64,000 nucleotides of DNA, taken from assembly GCA_029891345.1 (NCBI GenBank), contig CM057009.1:309172666-309236665 (forward strand), written 5' to 3'. Below, piece by piece: positions 36,401 to 48,135 of this stretch (its first letter is position 1; every line of letters begins with the position of its first letter). This DNA comes from Dryococelus australis. Lineage: Eukaryota; Arthropoda; Insecta; Phasmatodea; Phasmatidae. The position numbers were made by a program, and so were the translations under genes. The notes beneath the pieces are model-generated. The model made no database searches. It was given only the letters and a program-made list of their open reading frames with translations, and was not told the origin of the DNA.

Positions 36401-39382
36401 TCTTTAAGGGATGGAAGTAAAAGAGTTTGTAATTTCCTAATTTATTTACAAACACTAAAAACAACGCTTGATTTAATACCACAATAAAACAATAAATGGC
36501 TATCACTTCCTTTTTACAATTGATCAATTTAATCAATACAATTCAAACCCACCTCAAACAAATTAATGCAGTCAGATAACTAAAATCAGTCCCAATAAAC
36601 AGTGTATCAAAATCTATTGATTTATATTATAAATTATATGTTCATATTTTATAGTTAAAATACTTACTACATGTATCAAATGTTCTACGGTCCCTCCCTA
36701 GTTAAGTCCAGATTCCAATCAGTCAGAAATACTATAGAGATCTCCAAGCGCCCCCATGCACAGTAGACCATAATCAAGTACCTCGCCCCCTTGTTCATCC
36801 ACACTTCACTAAACATTCGTCTGCTGCCATCTTGCACCCTCCTTCCTCTCTGCTGATGGCCCTCACTGCACCAGACTCCCTATTGCAGCACTACAGCCAG
36901 ATGGTTACCATTAAGAACTGTCAATCTTCCGGCCACAGCTGTACTTATAGTGTTGTAGGCCATAGCCCAGAAGTATCTCCAAATGCTATGTTGCATATAA
37001 GGACATAATTACCAGAATACTTTTGCTCATCCACCAAGATGTCTGCTCCGACAGGAGGGAGGAGGGGATGTGATGCGAACCATGTCAGCTGTCAATCATT
37101 CCCCCGGCCATCGAGTGACAGCAGTGAGCGGATCTACCTGGTGGTGGGTGGGGTGAGGTGGGTCACATCTCTCCACAGAACCAGAATAGCACATTTCCTG
37201 GTAACACGGTGCCTGTGCCCAGTGTGGGAGTCCATGCATAACAATAATAAGAGAGAAAATGCTAACACTGTAGTTCTAGACACTCTTCTGCATAAACTGT
37301 TTCTGTTACTAAACAAGTTCATTCACATACACTCATAATGTATGGTTTTGATTTTGAATGAATTATTTTTGTTATAATTCTCAGATGTAGGTTTTTTTCT
37401 AGATATGTACATGTGCTGGCTGGTTTTTGATTTTGTCAGATATTTTAGATTTTCTACTTCCAGTCAAAAATTGTTAGTCACTCCCACCCAGTTATATTGC
37501 TACGTGATGGTGGAGCACAGTGTTGGGGGGAAAGGGTAACTAATTACTAAAATTAAATAAAGTTTTAAATGTTGGTTCATTGCTCAGTTTGATACACATC
37601 AAAGAAATAGTTACAGTAATGATTCAGTTTCTTTACAATTCGAAAAATGTTTCTGTAAAACAGTATTATTGACACACAAGTATCAAAATTGTCAAAAGAG
37701 GGATGATAGTCATGGGTGAGGATTCAGCAAAAATAATAAACTCAAAATAGAATTACAACATCCTGCCTCGCAGTACCTATAAAGGTTTAAACACAAATAA
37801 ATACTTGAATCGTTGTAGAGAGATTTATTTAAGACTAGCCTTACTGTTGACAAACCCGGAGTCGCAACATAATTTAGTTAGTTGCAGAACATGAATGAGT
37901 AAGGGCCACAACTGAAGTTGAATGAACGTTATAACTACTGGCTGTGCTGGCCTCAGATCATCTACCAATCTTTATCTACATACTAGAAAAGTACAAGTTA
38001 CTTATCTAAATGTTGATACATATCTTTTCGCTGTCTGTTTGGACTGAACTCGACCTCTCGCCGCTATCTTCTCAGTAGAAGTGCGAAGGCAAAAAAGAGC
38101 AAAAGAGAGCCAAAAGAAGTAAAAGGTCCAAAATTTAGTATTTATAAGCTTGTGTACACCTGTCAGGTGAATAGAAAAAGCTTTATAGATATTTTCTCTG
38201 ATCATTTCTCTGCTAATCGTTCACAGAAAAGTCAAAACAAATATTGATCAGTGCATGCGGAAGTCAAGCAGAAAACTGCTTACCATCACTTTTCAAACAC
38301 ACGTGTATGGCGCACGTGTTCAAATGTGTCACTCAGCAAATATCACTGACCATCCGTGAAACATTAATGTGCGGCAGAGACTTTACCCAGCAGCAATTGG
38401 CGTGAAGAGTAGTATTGATGGCATTCACAAGAAGAAAAGCAGATAGTTTCTAAAGTTTGTGGCTAGCTGCTGAATGAAAGAATGTATTCTCTTCCCATGT
38501 CAACAAATCCTGACACAAGAATTATCTGAAATTAAGGTTACACAAGCCAAGTTCAACTTAAGTTGTGCATCAGAATAAAAGCCATAAATAAATTTTTATT
38601 CTCCAAAAAATTTAATAGCATGTTTGCCTGTCCTGCAGTAATTTGTGTGCTCACAAATTAATAAAACAATTAAAGAAAACTGATACGATATACTACATTA
38701 CAACATTTTCTTTCACATTACTACCATTTATTACAGTATTTAGTTCCAGGGAATATGAATTACCACATCCATACGCCAATCTAATCACTCGAAAATTCTA
38801 ATCTCTTGACCAGAAATATCTCCCTTTGCTATAATTTGAACTTAATGTTTTTTTTGTAAATAGTACATTCAAACAAAAATTTTGTTACTCTTTATATTTC
38901 AACTTTGCATAGATAAAAAAAAAATTATAAAAGTTCATTTAGTTCTCGTAAACCAATAACAGATGCTGATCTTTTTTAAGGTATGAAAGTATGTGTTTTT
39001 AATAAATGAAAAAAATCATCGTTTCACTGAAGAATACATCACTGGAGAGACTAGGAACATGGAAGTTCTGAAGCATGCTGTGGTTGTGGAGGCAGCTCCC
39101 ACAAGCTGACAGGTTTGGTCAACGATTCACCTTCTGATGCCCCCAGAACATCAGTTACAGCTCCCAGCTGTCACCAGTCGAGTCATGCCAGGACACCCAT
39201 CAGCCGTACTCCAGTTTACCTACGGCATAACTAGGCAGCATCAATGAAACATACAGGCATATCAACAATTCCTGGTCCTACACTTAGATGACACAAGGAA
39301 AATAATTTTGTTTGACAAAAATTAGCAGCCATGTTTGTGTGATGGTCGGAGGGTGTTGCACGACACTATACCAAATCAAATA
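33478..39382. other. CARM1 intron stretch without recognised genes
   Basis: AT-rich sequence with a 24-base T run (34422-34445), repeated TTTTATACATT units near 35305-35335, a GC-richer block at about 36680-37240 and another at about 39060-39290. The GC-richer blocks might be old LTR or DNA-element fragments, but I could not identify ends or coding motifs. Confidence 0.5.
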
Positions 39383-39760
39383 CAGTAGAGTCCCACTAAT
39401 CCAAACTAATTGGTACAGAACCCTGTTTTCATTAGCAAATTTTCTGATTAACCGAAATAAACAAAATAATGTAAATTTATTTAATAATTTTAATGTAAGT
39501 AGACAAATAATGTCTATTGTAATATGGAACGAGTGTACTGTACTTGAGGAGTGAGTGCTTAAGGGTACTAGAGTTCACGAACCTTCCCCTTCCCACTCCC
39601 TTTCACCAATGAATCATCTTTACTGGTGCCTGCGCTATTGTTTACCGCCTTTGTGATCGGTGTGGTGCTGGGGGGGGGGGGGTGTTCAGTTGCCTGCTGG
39701 TTTTGTCTCAGCACATGTATAGTTCTGTCAAGTGGATCAGGTGTTTTTGTAGTCATCGTG

Positions 39761-40069
39761 ATGGTTCAGTGGGTAGTGAAATGGCTATCAAATGTAAACG
39801 TACCATGTACACTTAGTGATAAGTTGAAAGTTTTAAACCGTTTAGAAGTAGGTGAGAGTGCAAGTAAATTGTCCGTAGAGTTTGGCATGGGCAAGGCCCC
39901 AATAACTGATTGGAAGAAAAACTGTGCCAATATTAAACAGTTCTGTACCACTATCACTAAAAAATACTTTTGTAGTTTGAAAATGTTGACCAAGCCCTTT
40001 TTCTTTGGTTTACTCAGGAAAGAGAACGGGAACGCCTCTAAGTGGACCTCTTATATCCAAGGAATATGA
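39761..40069 (+). pseudogene. Tigger/pogo transposase, N-terminal DNA-binding part
   Basis: The frame contains TLSDKLKVLNRLEVGESASK, FGMGKAPITDWKKN and IKQF, the psq/CENP-B-type helix-turn-helix that binds the terminal repeats. The likely natural start is ATGGCTATC at 39781, one base out of register with the helix-turn-helix, so a frameshift lies near 39810. Near 40000 a second frame gives DQALFLWFTQERERE, the start of the CENP-B-like second DNA-binding domain. Homology is then lost at the gypsy junction, somewhere in about 40070-40140. Confidence 0.85.
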
Positions 40070-40148
40070 AAGAAATTTCCGTAAGAAATTCATCAACAAT
40101 ATTGGTTATAGTTTTACTGAGAAAGTTTTGTAGTTTTTCCGCATTCTC

Positions 40149-40385
40149 TCAGACAGTACTGTTCTTCGTGGTGCAGGTGCTGTGAAACCTTATTTTGAGG
40201 TTGGTGGGCGTTCTGGGCAGTTGTAGAGGAATGGTGTATACAAGCAGTAGTGTCTCTTTGTAGTGGAGGAGCAGCATCAGCTCCTGAAAGTAGATGCCAG
40301 CATGCATCCTATACAACTGCACACCTGCAGCACTCAAGTTTAAACCCAGCACAAGGACCATCTTACTGATTGTCGCTTGCCCCAT
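40149..40385 (-). pseudogene. Possible third ORF (env-like) fragment after integrase
   Basis: A 78-codon minus-strand ORF lies 3' of the integrase, where some insect gypsy elements carry an envelope-like third ORF. It has a hydrophobic start (MVLVLGLNL) and a pattern of alternating hydrophobic residues that loosely recalls the beginning of insect errantivirus-type envelopes. There is no furin-like site or transmembrane segment in view, and the piece is too short for a firm call. It could equally be leftover sequence without function. Confidence 0.2.
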
Positions 40386-40559
40386 TCTGGAAGCGTACTA
40401 CCTGCAACATAAGGGTTGAGATTAGGATCGAACATTGGCAAATTGTATATTTTTGGTGCTAACAGTGTCTATTTTAATTTGGCCATGTTTCCGTATCTCA
40501 ATAGCAATAGTAGACAGTCCTAGTATATAATGAATGCGGTACGGACTATGGTACTTAAA

Positions 40560-41998
40560 CGTAAGCACTCTTTGCCTGGTGTGATTCTTTACTCAAACAA
40601 ATGTCCGATTTTGAGGTCATTGTGTCTAAACTTTACGTCAAAGAGTTCCTTTTGTTTTTGCTGTGAGGATATTATATTAATGCGAGCCTTTTCACATGCC
40701 TGCTTAAAATTCTCGCACCAGTCATTAGCACGTGCAGAGTAGGTAAGTGTAATAACGTACGATGGTTGAACAGCTGCAACGCTGTGTAAAAGAAAAAAAT
40801 GGGCTGAATGTACTGCTTCTGTTTACTGTGGAATTATAACTAAAGATTATATATGCGACGTATTCGTCCCAATGTGTAGGGTCCTCATTTGCACATAACG
40901 TGAGATGCTGAGATAATAATTTGTTTACTTGCTCCGTCAGCCCGCTGCAAACAGGGTTATACGCTGTTCTTTGAAGTTTTTGAACAACTCGGTCATCATC
41001 TCATTATTAAAAGAAGTGCCCCTATCGGTCAAGATGGATTTAGGGCATCCGTATTGAAGGATGATGCCTTTGATCAATTTTGAACAATTCAGTCATCATC
41101 TCGTTATTAAAAGAAGTGCCCCTATCGGTCAAGATGGATTTAGGGCATCCGTATTGAAGGATGATGCCTTTGATCAAATTTGCGCATGTGAGGGCGTTGC
41201 TTGATTTGATCGGTCGGGCAACTGCACAGCGAGTGAAGAATTCTGTCATAACTGGTATGTACTTGTTGCCTGTCGCTGACGTCTGCAAAGGCTCTTTTGC
41301 ATCTAGACCCAAAGAATGTATGAGAAAGGGGGGCGGATCATCTGACCAATGGGTTTCTGTTTGGGGTGCTTTATTCATTGGCAAACGGGGCAATTTTTAA
41401 TATATTCCTTTACATCTTTATTAATACTATCCCAATAGTAGGCATTTTTTATTTTCTCTAATGTTTTAATCTGCCCAAAATGGCTTCCTCCTAATAGTGC
41501 ATCCTGGTGGATTGTGATTATTTCTGGCACGTAATACTGTGGAATAAGTGTTAGCTTTTTCTCGCCTGCAGGAGTGCGTAGCTTCATGTAGATCTTGCCA
41601 TTGCCAGCAGTGGCGTATCTCCTGTCTAAGCAACGGTATTTGGGTGTTGCTATCAGGATCTGTGAGAGTAATTTTGAGTTGCTTGATATGGGGATCGTTG
41701 GCATATTCTGCGAGAAAGGGAGACTTTGTAATTGCATATGGGGTGCTAACAGTATGTGTGAGTCGTCCTCAACTTTTATATACTGCTGTTCATGTACGTA
41801 TACTGGAAGGTATTGTGGGATGTTGTTTTCATGTGTAATGTCTATTTGGCAGTTTAATCGTGGGTCTATACATGTGGTTTTTATTTTGACATTATGTGCT
41901 TGCATTGAAATCTCAACATTAACTTGATATATGGTGGTGATAATTTTAGCAATATCTTGTAGTGGTAGGTATTTTTCATTTATAACCATTTTGGCCAC
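40560..41998 (-). pseudogene. Gypsy integrase (zinc domain, catalytic core, C-terminal part), broken
   Basis: The integrase would join the DNA copy to the host chromosome. The minus-strand frame 41375-41998 ends with the zinc-binding domain, HQDALLGGSHFG then YYWDSINKDVKEY and CPVC, the HHCC pattern. The catalytic core lies in 41040-41393: LGLDAKEP may hold the first Asp, and ILTDRGTSFNNEM holds the second. The Glu region, LTEQVNKLLSQHL, and WDEYVAYIIFSYNSTVNRSS follow in shifted frames around 40820-40960. A 100-base tandem duplication (40981-41180) lies between the second Asp and the Glu and shifts the frame. A tail with KELFDVKF continues to about 40590. Confidence 0.85.
40981..41180. repeat. 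100-bp tandem duplication within the integrase
   Basis: Bases 40981-41080 and 41081-41180 are nearly identical, differing at a handful of sites. The unit length of 100 is not a multiple of three, so the second copy throws the integrase out of frame just after the DRGTSFNNEM motif. Confidence 0.95.
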
Positions 41999-41999
41999 C

Positions 42000-43140
42000 C
42001 GCGCTTATATTGTTTAAAATATATCACATAGTATTTCACGGCTGCAAGCTCTCTTTCTGTGGCCGACCAGCATTTTTCGTTCATGGAGAGTTTCTTTTAC
42101 GCAAATGTGATAATAGCACAATCTTTGCTACTAGGGACTTCCTGCATTAAGACCGCTCTTATTGCTGTCTGTGATGCGTTGCAGGCTAAGATTGTTCAGC
42201 GGTTTTAATTAAATTTGGCTGATATTAATGGGTGATGTAATGCTTATTATTTTTAATTTGTCAAACGCTTCCTGTTCGCACGTTGTCCACTGAAGTGATA
42301 CATTATCTTTAGTAAGTTCTGTTAAGGTTTTGGCAAGGTGAGTGTAGTCTTGAATGTACCTGCACAAGTAGGACGTAAGTCCAAGAAATGTACGCAACTG
42401 TTTAATGTTTTTAGGAGGTGCCATTTGTTGTATAGTGGCTATTTTTTCAGGGTCAGTTTGTATACCGGCTGGAGTAATGTAATATCCAAGTATCTTAATT
42501 TCGTGTTCTGTGAAAGAACATTTCTTAGTGTTGATTTTTACGTTGAAGTTGCGTAAATACTACATTACCTTTTTTATATTTTCTAGATGTTCGCTAAAAG
42601 TGTTGCCTATAATAAAAATATGGTCTATGTAGGCTATGGCCGTGTTCCACTGCAAGGGACCCAACATGATATCAACAAAATTTTGAAATCAGTTTGGGCT
42701 TGTTGCCAACCTCATAGGCACATGGGCGTATTCATAAAGGCTGATTCCATCCACTGATAACGCAAGTTTCTCTCTGTCTTCTTTGCGCTCAGGAATACCG
42801 TAAAACCCGCTAAACATGTCAATGGAGCTTATGTATTTCGAATTTTGTAGTGTCGTGATGATGTCCTGTGTTCGTGGGATGGGATATTGAATCTTTTTGC
42901 TTTTTGAGATGCTGATTCAGTAGTCGGAAGTCCGTGAGGAATCGAATACCGCCCTGTCGTTTCTGTGTGATGAAGCTCGGCGCAGCGTAGGGAGAATCTG
43001 ACGATGTTATTTTGTGCCTATCATATGTTGTATTTAGGTTGACACTTGTTCTCATAATTTTGGATGAATACGGTATGGCCCTTGTGAATTGGTTTGTCGG
43101 TAGTGAGTTTCAAATTAATTTTGTATTCCATAGTCTCAGT
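42000..43140 (-). pseudogene. Gypsy reverse transcriptase and partial RNase H, broken catalytic motif
   Basis: The minus-strand RT shows SDSPYAAPSFITQKR and IRFLTDFRLLNQHL (42819-43055), then in shifted frames GFYGIPERKEDREKLAL, LATSPN and AIAYIDHIFI. The catalytic motif reads YIDH (about 42619-42630) where YIDD is expected. FLGLTSYLCRYIQDYTHLAK (42209-42424) is the link to RNase H. The RNase H remnant has ATERELAAVKYYVIYFKQY at about 42000-42080, then jumps straight to the sequence before the integrase zinc domain, so its second half is missing. Several stops confirm it is inactive. Confidence 0.88.
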
Positions 43141-44481
43141 GGGCCTTATACATAATCATTTTTAGTTCGGACTAAGGAAATATCATCCTCCGACCAAAAT
43201 TTTTCGTATTCAAAGAGCATTTTTATTACAAGTCCGAGGATCATCTTACTTTAGTACGGCCTAACTTTTAGTCCAGACTGTGGGTAGGTCTAACAAAGTA
43301 TTAAGGTCAAAAAGAAACATGGCGAACATAAAAGACAATATTTACGGTAATATTACATACCAGTGAAAGCTAGATAAAGTTCACGAAACATAAAATTCCG
43401 TTTAAGGCTAATTCTGTCAATCTGTATGCAAAAATATGCCAGCCTAATGGATGAAATGTTCTATGAATAATAATTCAAAGGAAATATACCTAATAAGCTT
43501 AATAATACATCAGTTTTAGCTACAGCAATGCCTTTCTATATTTATGTAAATCAAATACCTTCTCTGAAAACAGATTCTTAAAGGAGATGTGATATTAATA
43601 CACTCAAAAAATAATTTTAATACAAATCTTACTTTGCCATGATATATATGAAAGTATACTTTCATTACGAAAATGTATTCGTAGCTCAGTGTTAACATCG
43701 TGGGCTGATGTGCAGAAGAGTGTAAGTTCTAGTCTCCTCTGGGAAATAGAATTTTAACCAGTTGAAGTATTTTTGTAATATATTTAGCTTTACAATAGAC
43801 ATCAAACATCATTATAAAGACAATATTGCCGTAATAAAATGAAACCAGCCCATATTACAACTACATAGGGCTGTATTATAAAAATTTAACAAATCAATAC
43901 AGAATAATAAGATATTACTATATTAATTTTATTGTCCACTATTACCATATATGTTAGAGAGTCATCAAACAAGGTTTAAACGAATAAAGTGACGTTAATG
44001 TAATGAATAATGTGATTGTTTACACAAGCAGACAGAAAATAGCACAACACATTACCGAGGTCACGTTTGAATGGAAATAATCAAATCTTATATTGTAGAG
44101 CCAATATTTTTTATACACACTTCCGATTCCAAAGTTGCTGTGTAAAATATATTTATATTTACAAAACTTCTACTTTAATTTTCATTTTAACACACACTAT
44201 AATAGTGTATATATGCTTTCTTGTTACATACAATGATTGTAAATTACTATTAAATTTGAAAAGGAAAAACATTTTTTAAAATATAAGTTATATTGATGAT
44301 AGCGCTATCTTGAAAAGAAAATCTGCAATGTGCATACGCAGTAAACTTGACAACACTGTGCGTCGATGATTCTAAGACTAAACTATATAGTCCACCCTTA
44401 GTACGGACTAACCACAGACCAACTCCAAGAAGATCATCTCTGGATCATCCTATGACGAAGCTCTGACTATGAATAACGCCC
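43141..44481. mobile_element. 1341-bp terminal-inverted-repeat element, PIF/Harbinger-like, non-autonomous
   Basis: The ends are GGGCCTTATACATAATCA and, in reverse complement, GGGCGTTATTCATAGTCA (14 of 18 matching). Further inverted similarity extends inwards (ACTAAG and GGATGAT blocks). AGT occurs immediately outside both ends (43138-43140 and 44482-44484). Taking out the element with one AGT makes the gypsy frame continuous, which confirms the borders. A three-base duplication and GGGC ends fit PIF/Harbinger, though that group usually targets TWA. No transposase is encoded; the interior is AT-rich with a weak tRNA-like stretch at about 43680-43745. Confidence 0.85.
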
Positions 44482-44484
44482 AGT

Positions 44485-45442
44485 AAGTTCTGTGATAGAA
44501 CTGGCAGACCGATCTTTATATTCTTGTAGTAAGGTTTGCAACTCCTGTTGTTGCTGTATTGGTAACATGTTGTTAATATTTCCGAGTGGTACACAGGGTG
44601 TGTGTGTTTCGTTAGTCAATCTTGTTGATGTAGTATTCAATGCAGTTGCTCATATCATATTCTATTGTGTTTGTATTAATAGGTATTTAGAGAATTATTT
44701 TGTTATTAGAAGCATAAATAAACGTAAGGTCTTTGGTGAGAACTGGCACCACGTCGTACTTTTTCATAAAATCCACGCCAAGTATATCTAATTTGAGGTT
44801 GTCTATTAGTAAAAATTCTTTTGAAAATTATAACCAGAAATGCTAATGTTGCCATTGGTTTTGTATCTTGGGACGTCACTGTCATGAGTTGCAACCACTA
44901 GTGTAAATATTTGTCACCGGCTCGCACTTTTGTTTATTAATCAACGTTTATGCCATGCATGAGCGAGAGCAACCGGTGTCAATTAGCTCGTTGTAGGTAT
45001 TTCCGCCTACATGGACGCGTGGTGTTGATGTTTCTATGTAGCTGCTGTAGCATTCGTCCTTGGTGACCGGTGTGCCGTGTTTGTGAGTTGCGTGTAAGTG
45101 GGACCCATGGCTCAGGTTACGCTTGCGTTTGTCATCATTGCCACGAGGTTCTGTGCTAATTTTATGTTTTGTGGTTGTTGGCAGTGCATTGTCTTTTCCG
45201 TGCTTGGTAAGCGGAGTTTTGTTTGACCAATGGCAAACCTTTGTTTGGATTTTCCAAAGCGCGCCAAGATGTCTTGTGTTAAATTCCTGTTGACCTGTAT
45301 AGAGGCACAGGGCACATGTCATGGCTGCCTGCGATTGGATTCCGATGAAGGACGTGCGCGAGGTACTGACGTCACTGCTGAGCTGACTTCTGCATTCTTC
45401 GGGGTGACGCGTGTGGCGGGAACTGTCACTTCCATGTGTCAC
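44485..45442 (-). pseudogene. Gypsy aspartic protease region
   Basis: The minus-strand frame 44948-45442 ends with ELIDTGCSRSCMA. The DTG is the catalytic triad motif of retropepsins, here intact, at about 44970-44985. After a stop, other frames give SISGYNF and LDILGVDFMKKYDVVPVL (about 44720-44830), the ILG-x-DF motif that closes a retropepsin fold. The region then runs into the RT with QELQTLLQEYKDRSAS, up to the inserted DNA element at 44481. The protein would release Gag and Pol products by cleavage. Confidence 0.8.
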
Positions 45443-46008
45443 GTAGTGTTGTGTTTACTAACGTGTTTGGCCTTGCGGGCATACCCTGTGTTACGGTACT
45501 GTTTCCTTGACATGGTTTTTGTTTCCCGAAAGTTGATACGGGAGTTGTTGGTTTCCGTGATTTGACCTGCCTGAATTTTTTGTATACATTCCGATTGAGG
45601 TCGACTGGCCGTTTGAAAGTTTTTGCTATGGGCGTTAAACTTAGCTATATTGGCGTACAACATTGTATACATGCATTTGCTAAAAAGCACCTAACAGGCG
45701 TTAATGACGTGGTGTACCTTTTGCTCGGGGGGTTGGGGGGTGTTGTCTTTGTGTTTAACCTTGGCGTCTATTTTCGCCCCGCCAGCATTCTTGTTTACCG
45801 CGTTCTACACTTAAAGGTGCCTGTCTGCATTTGGCGAAACTATGCCATTGCACCTGTTTTGGGTTTTTTGTCTTCGGGGATGGTGCCTATTGCCCCCTCG
45901 TGTAGTAGTTTTTTGACTGGTATGAATTAGTTGTGCTGTTTAGTGATTGTATGTATGGTTGGTGACTGGGAGGGTGGGGGTGAGTGGGTTAGTTGTTGAT
46001 TCCTTGTG

Positions 46009-46869
46009 TCATGGCGTGGGTTTGTGTTTATCTGAAATTGTCGTTCGGGTGCGGTTTTTTGATAAGGTGTGTGTGTGTGAAAATTGGTTGGGGTAGTTCC
46101 TCCCCGGGTGCGACACGTATTCTTTGACAACAATGAGGGGTTGTCGGTTGCGCCTGTGGTAATTATTCTGGTATTGGTTGGATTGGCGTGGTCGTGAGTA
46201 CTGTTGAGTTTGGTTGAAATTGTGGTAATTTTGATTTTGCAGTGATAGATTTGCAATCTCTTCCTTGAATTTTGTTATTTCCGCTCGTAAGGAGTCAGTT
46301 TCTGTGTGTGTTTGGTGAACGGTTATGACTTGATTATTATATCTAAAAATACCTAGTTCGATCCATTTTAAGTTTGTAATCATGTCCTGGATGGTCTCAT
46401 TTTGAAGGCCAACAATTTTGTCGGCGATTGAGGGAAGTTGTGAACACCAATCTATTGCAGTGAAGTCAGCATCACTGTCATTGGAGTTGTACTTCATTCT
46501 GTAAAACAGAAGGTTCTCAATGTGCTTCTTAGCACTTTACCCAAGCTTTTGTTTTGTTGTGTAAAGCAACTGTTTTAATTGTTCCTCTGTGGCAGGGCTT
46601 GAGAATGTGTTTTTTAATTTTGTTGCTATGGTATTCCATGTTATCTGGCCGCCTTGTGTTTGTAGAAAGTTTTCAAGTGAGTGCTTTGCTAAGCCGTGTA
46701 AGTAGAACTTTAACCTGCGGCACTTCTCAGCCTCGTCCCAGTTATTTGTGTGCGCGGCTAGGTTGTACTGTTCCAAGAATTCTAATGTGTTGTAATTTTC
46801 GTCTCCAAAAAACTTTGGTACGGAAACAGGGTATTGTACTGTTATGTTAAGCGGCGGTAGGTTGTCCAT
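46009..46869 (-). pseudogene. Gypsy gag, capsid region
   Basis: The first minus-strand ORF (46537-46869) begins MDNLPPLNITVQYPVS and contains VPKFFGDE, LEFLEQY, WDEAEKCRRLKFYLHGLAK and WNTIATKLKNTF. These features are typical of the retrotransposon Gag capsid domain that builds the particle. A second ORF (46009-46497) continues with YNSNDSDADFTAIDW, QNETIQDMITNLKWIELG and an Asn/Gln-rich tail. A frame break of some 40 bases separates them. The CCHC zinc knuckle expected downstream was not found. Confidence 0.85.
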
Positions 46870-47689
46870 GCTGATGTTGTCTGTGATTTCAAGTAGTGTA
46901 GCTAATGGGGAATTCTCGTATGTGTTTTCTGTAGTAGTGTCAATGTGAACAGGTGTTTAATAATCTGATGTGGTGGGTGGTAAATTTTCGTATGTGGGTT
47001 GTTGTGTGGGTGGTGGTGTAGTTGGCAGAAGGCCGCTATTAATTATTTTGTTGATCTAGTTACGTGTAAGACATGTGGAAGTAGTGTTATGTTGTTTATT
47101 AATTTGGGGTTTTTGTTGTAAAAGTTTCTTTGCGGAAGATATAAGGTGTTGGAATTTGTCTGTTGTGTGTGTTGCAAGCTTGAATTTTATTTTGCGTATC
47201 CATGAGATCAATGGTGGCCTGCTTTAATATAGTCCTTGCTGTTTTTACGAATGGGGCAGGAGTATTGTCGGTCATGAAGTGAGACTGTTTTTAACACTAA
47301 TTTTAGATGCGTTCTTAAAATTACCATGTGCACACAAGAAAGCGTATTTAAATTTAATTTGCACTTGGCGCATGCCTTAAGTGGGATTTTGTATTTTGCA
47401 GAAAGCAATACAGCCTGGAAAGCAGTGCCGTTATTGCCATGCATTAATTTCTTAAAGCGCAAGCGCGCACACACTCACTAGTCTACAGGACATTGGGGTG
47501 TTGTCCGGTCACATTTTTGTCAACGCGGCAACTGTGCTCGCATGCTCCTAAGCGACCGCAATTTTTCTGACTTGTGATACACTGTAAGTTTTAAATGAAG
47601 TTTTCACTGCCACTACTGTTTACTATAGGGTCGTACATTTTTACTGTTAGGATTACGTTAATTTGTAAGTTTTGAGGGAATGCTAACCC
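46870..47689 (-). other. 5' leader of the gypsy element
   Basis: The sequence between the 5' LTR and gag on the minus strand. It contains a short ORF (47208-47474) with no recognised domain. It is likely the untranslated leader or the degraded start of gag. Confidence 0.5.
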
Positions 47690-48135
47690 TTTAGAGAGGT
47701 GGGAGATGAGAGGTGCCTCCACCAATTGCTGTGACCCTTCCAGAGGGAAGAGGCCACACACTCAAGGGAGTAATGCATAGACAGAAGTAAAGCACTCTTA
47801 ACTACAGAACACAACTTTATTCAAGACTAAATCAATATAATTACCACAGCGCAAGGTGCGGCTTATTCAAGACAATACTCAAATGATTAACAGCCATTCG
47901 CTGATGTTAGAATGAGTTCAATAAGCCGGCGATCTGGCAGGGCTTATGGCGGAGTTGGAGTAAGATGTCCGCAAGCCGCCATTGCCCTTTCCTTATATAG
48001 GATAAAGCCCGACCTTGTTTGAATACCTTTCCCTGCTGTTGCCATAACTTGTTGGACTGGCTGCCGAGGCTGCGATGCACCCAGCATTAGCGTGCAGCCT
48101 GGCAACCCTTGCTGGTGGCAACCACAGCATGATGA
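47690..48135 (-). repeat. 5' LTR of the gypsy element with adjoining primer-binding-like site
   Basis: Read on the minus strand, it begins TGCTGTGGTTGCC next to Tigger sequence. It has CTATATAAGGAAAGG (near 47995), AATAAAG (near 47820) and ends about GGGTCACAG. CAATTGGTGGAGGCACC follows, the likely primer-binding site. The structure is U3-R-U5. The matching 3' LTR was not found. Confidence 0.7.

Larger units (their letters stand above)
40100..48135 (-). mobile_element. Reverse-strand Ty3/gypsy LTR retrotransposon inserted in Tigger
   Basis: From high to low coordinates it has a 5' LTR (47690-48135), gag (46.9-46.0 kb), protease (45.4-44.7 kb), RT and part of RNase H (44.5-42.0 kb) and integrase (42.0-40.6 kb), followed by a possible third ORF. 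The order protease-RT-RNase H-integrase is that of Ty3/gypsy. The right boundary is sharp: Tigger coding sequence resumes right after TGATGAAAAC at 48136. No 3' LTR is visible at the left boundary, so that end is probably deleted. A 1341-bp DNA element interrupts it at 43141-44481. Confidence 0.9.

Noticed and set aside
43680..43745. tRNA-like stretch with A-box-like TAGCTCAGTG and B-box-like GTTCTAGTC
   Set aside because: The acceptor stem does not pair and the boxes are imperfect; at best a decayed tRNA or SINE piece inside the small TIR element.
45562..45930. 122-codon + strand ORF, and other + strand ORFs over 41-46 kb
   Set aside because: They are opposite-strand shadows of the reverse-strand gypsy gag-pol.
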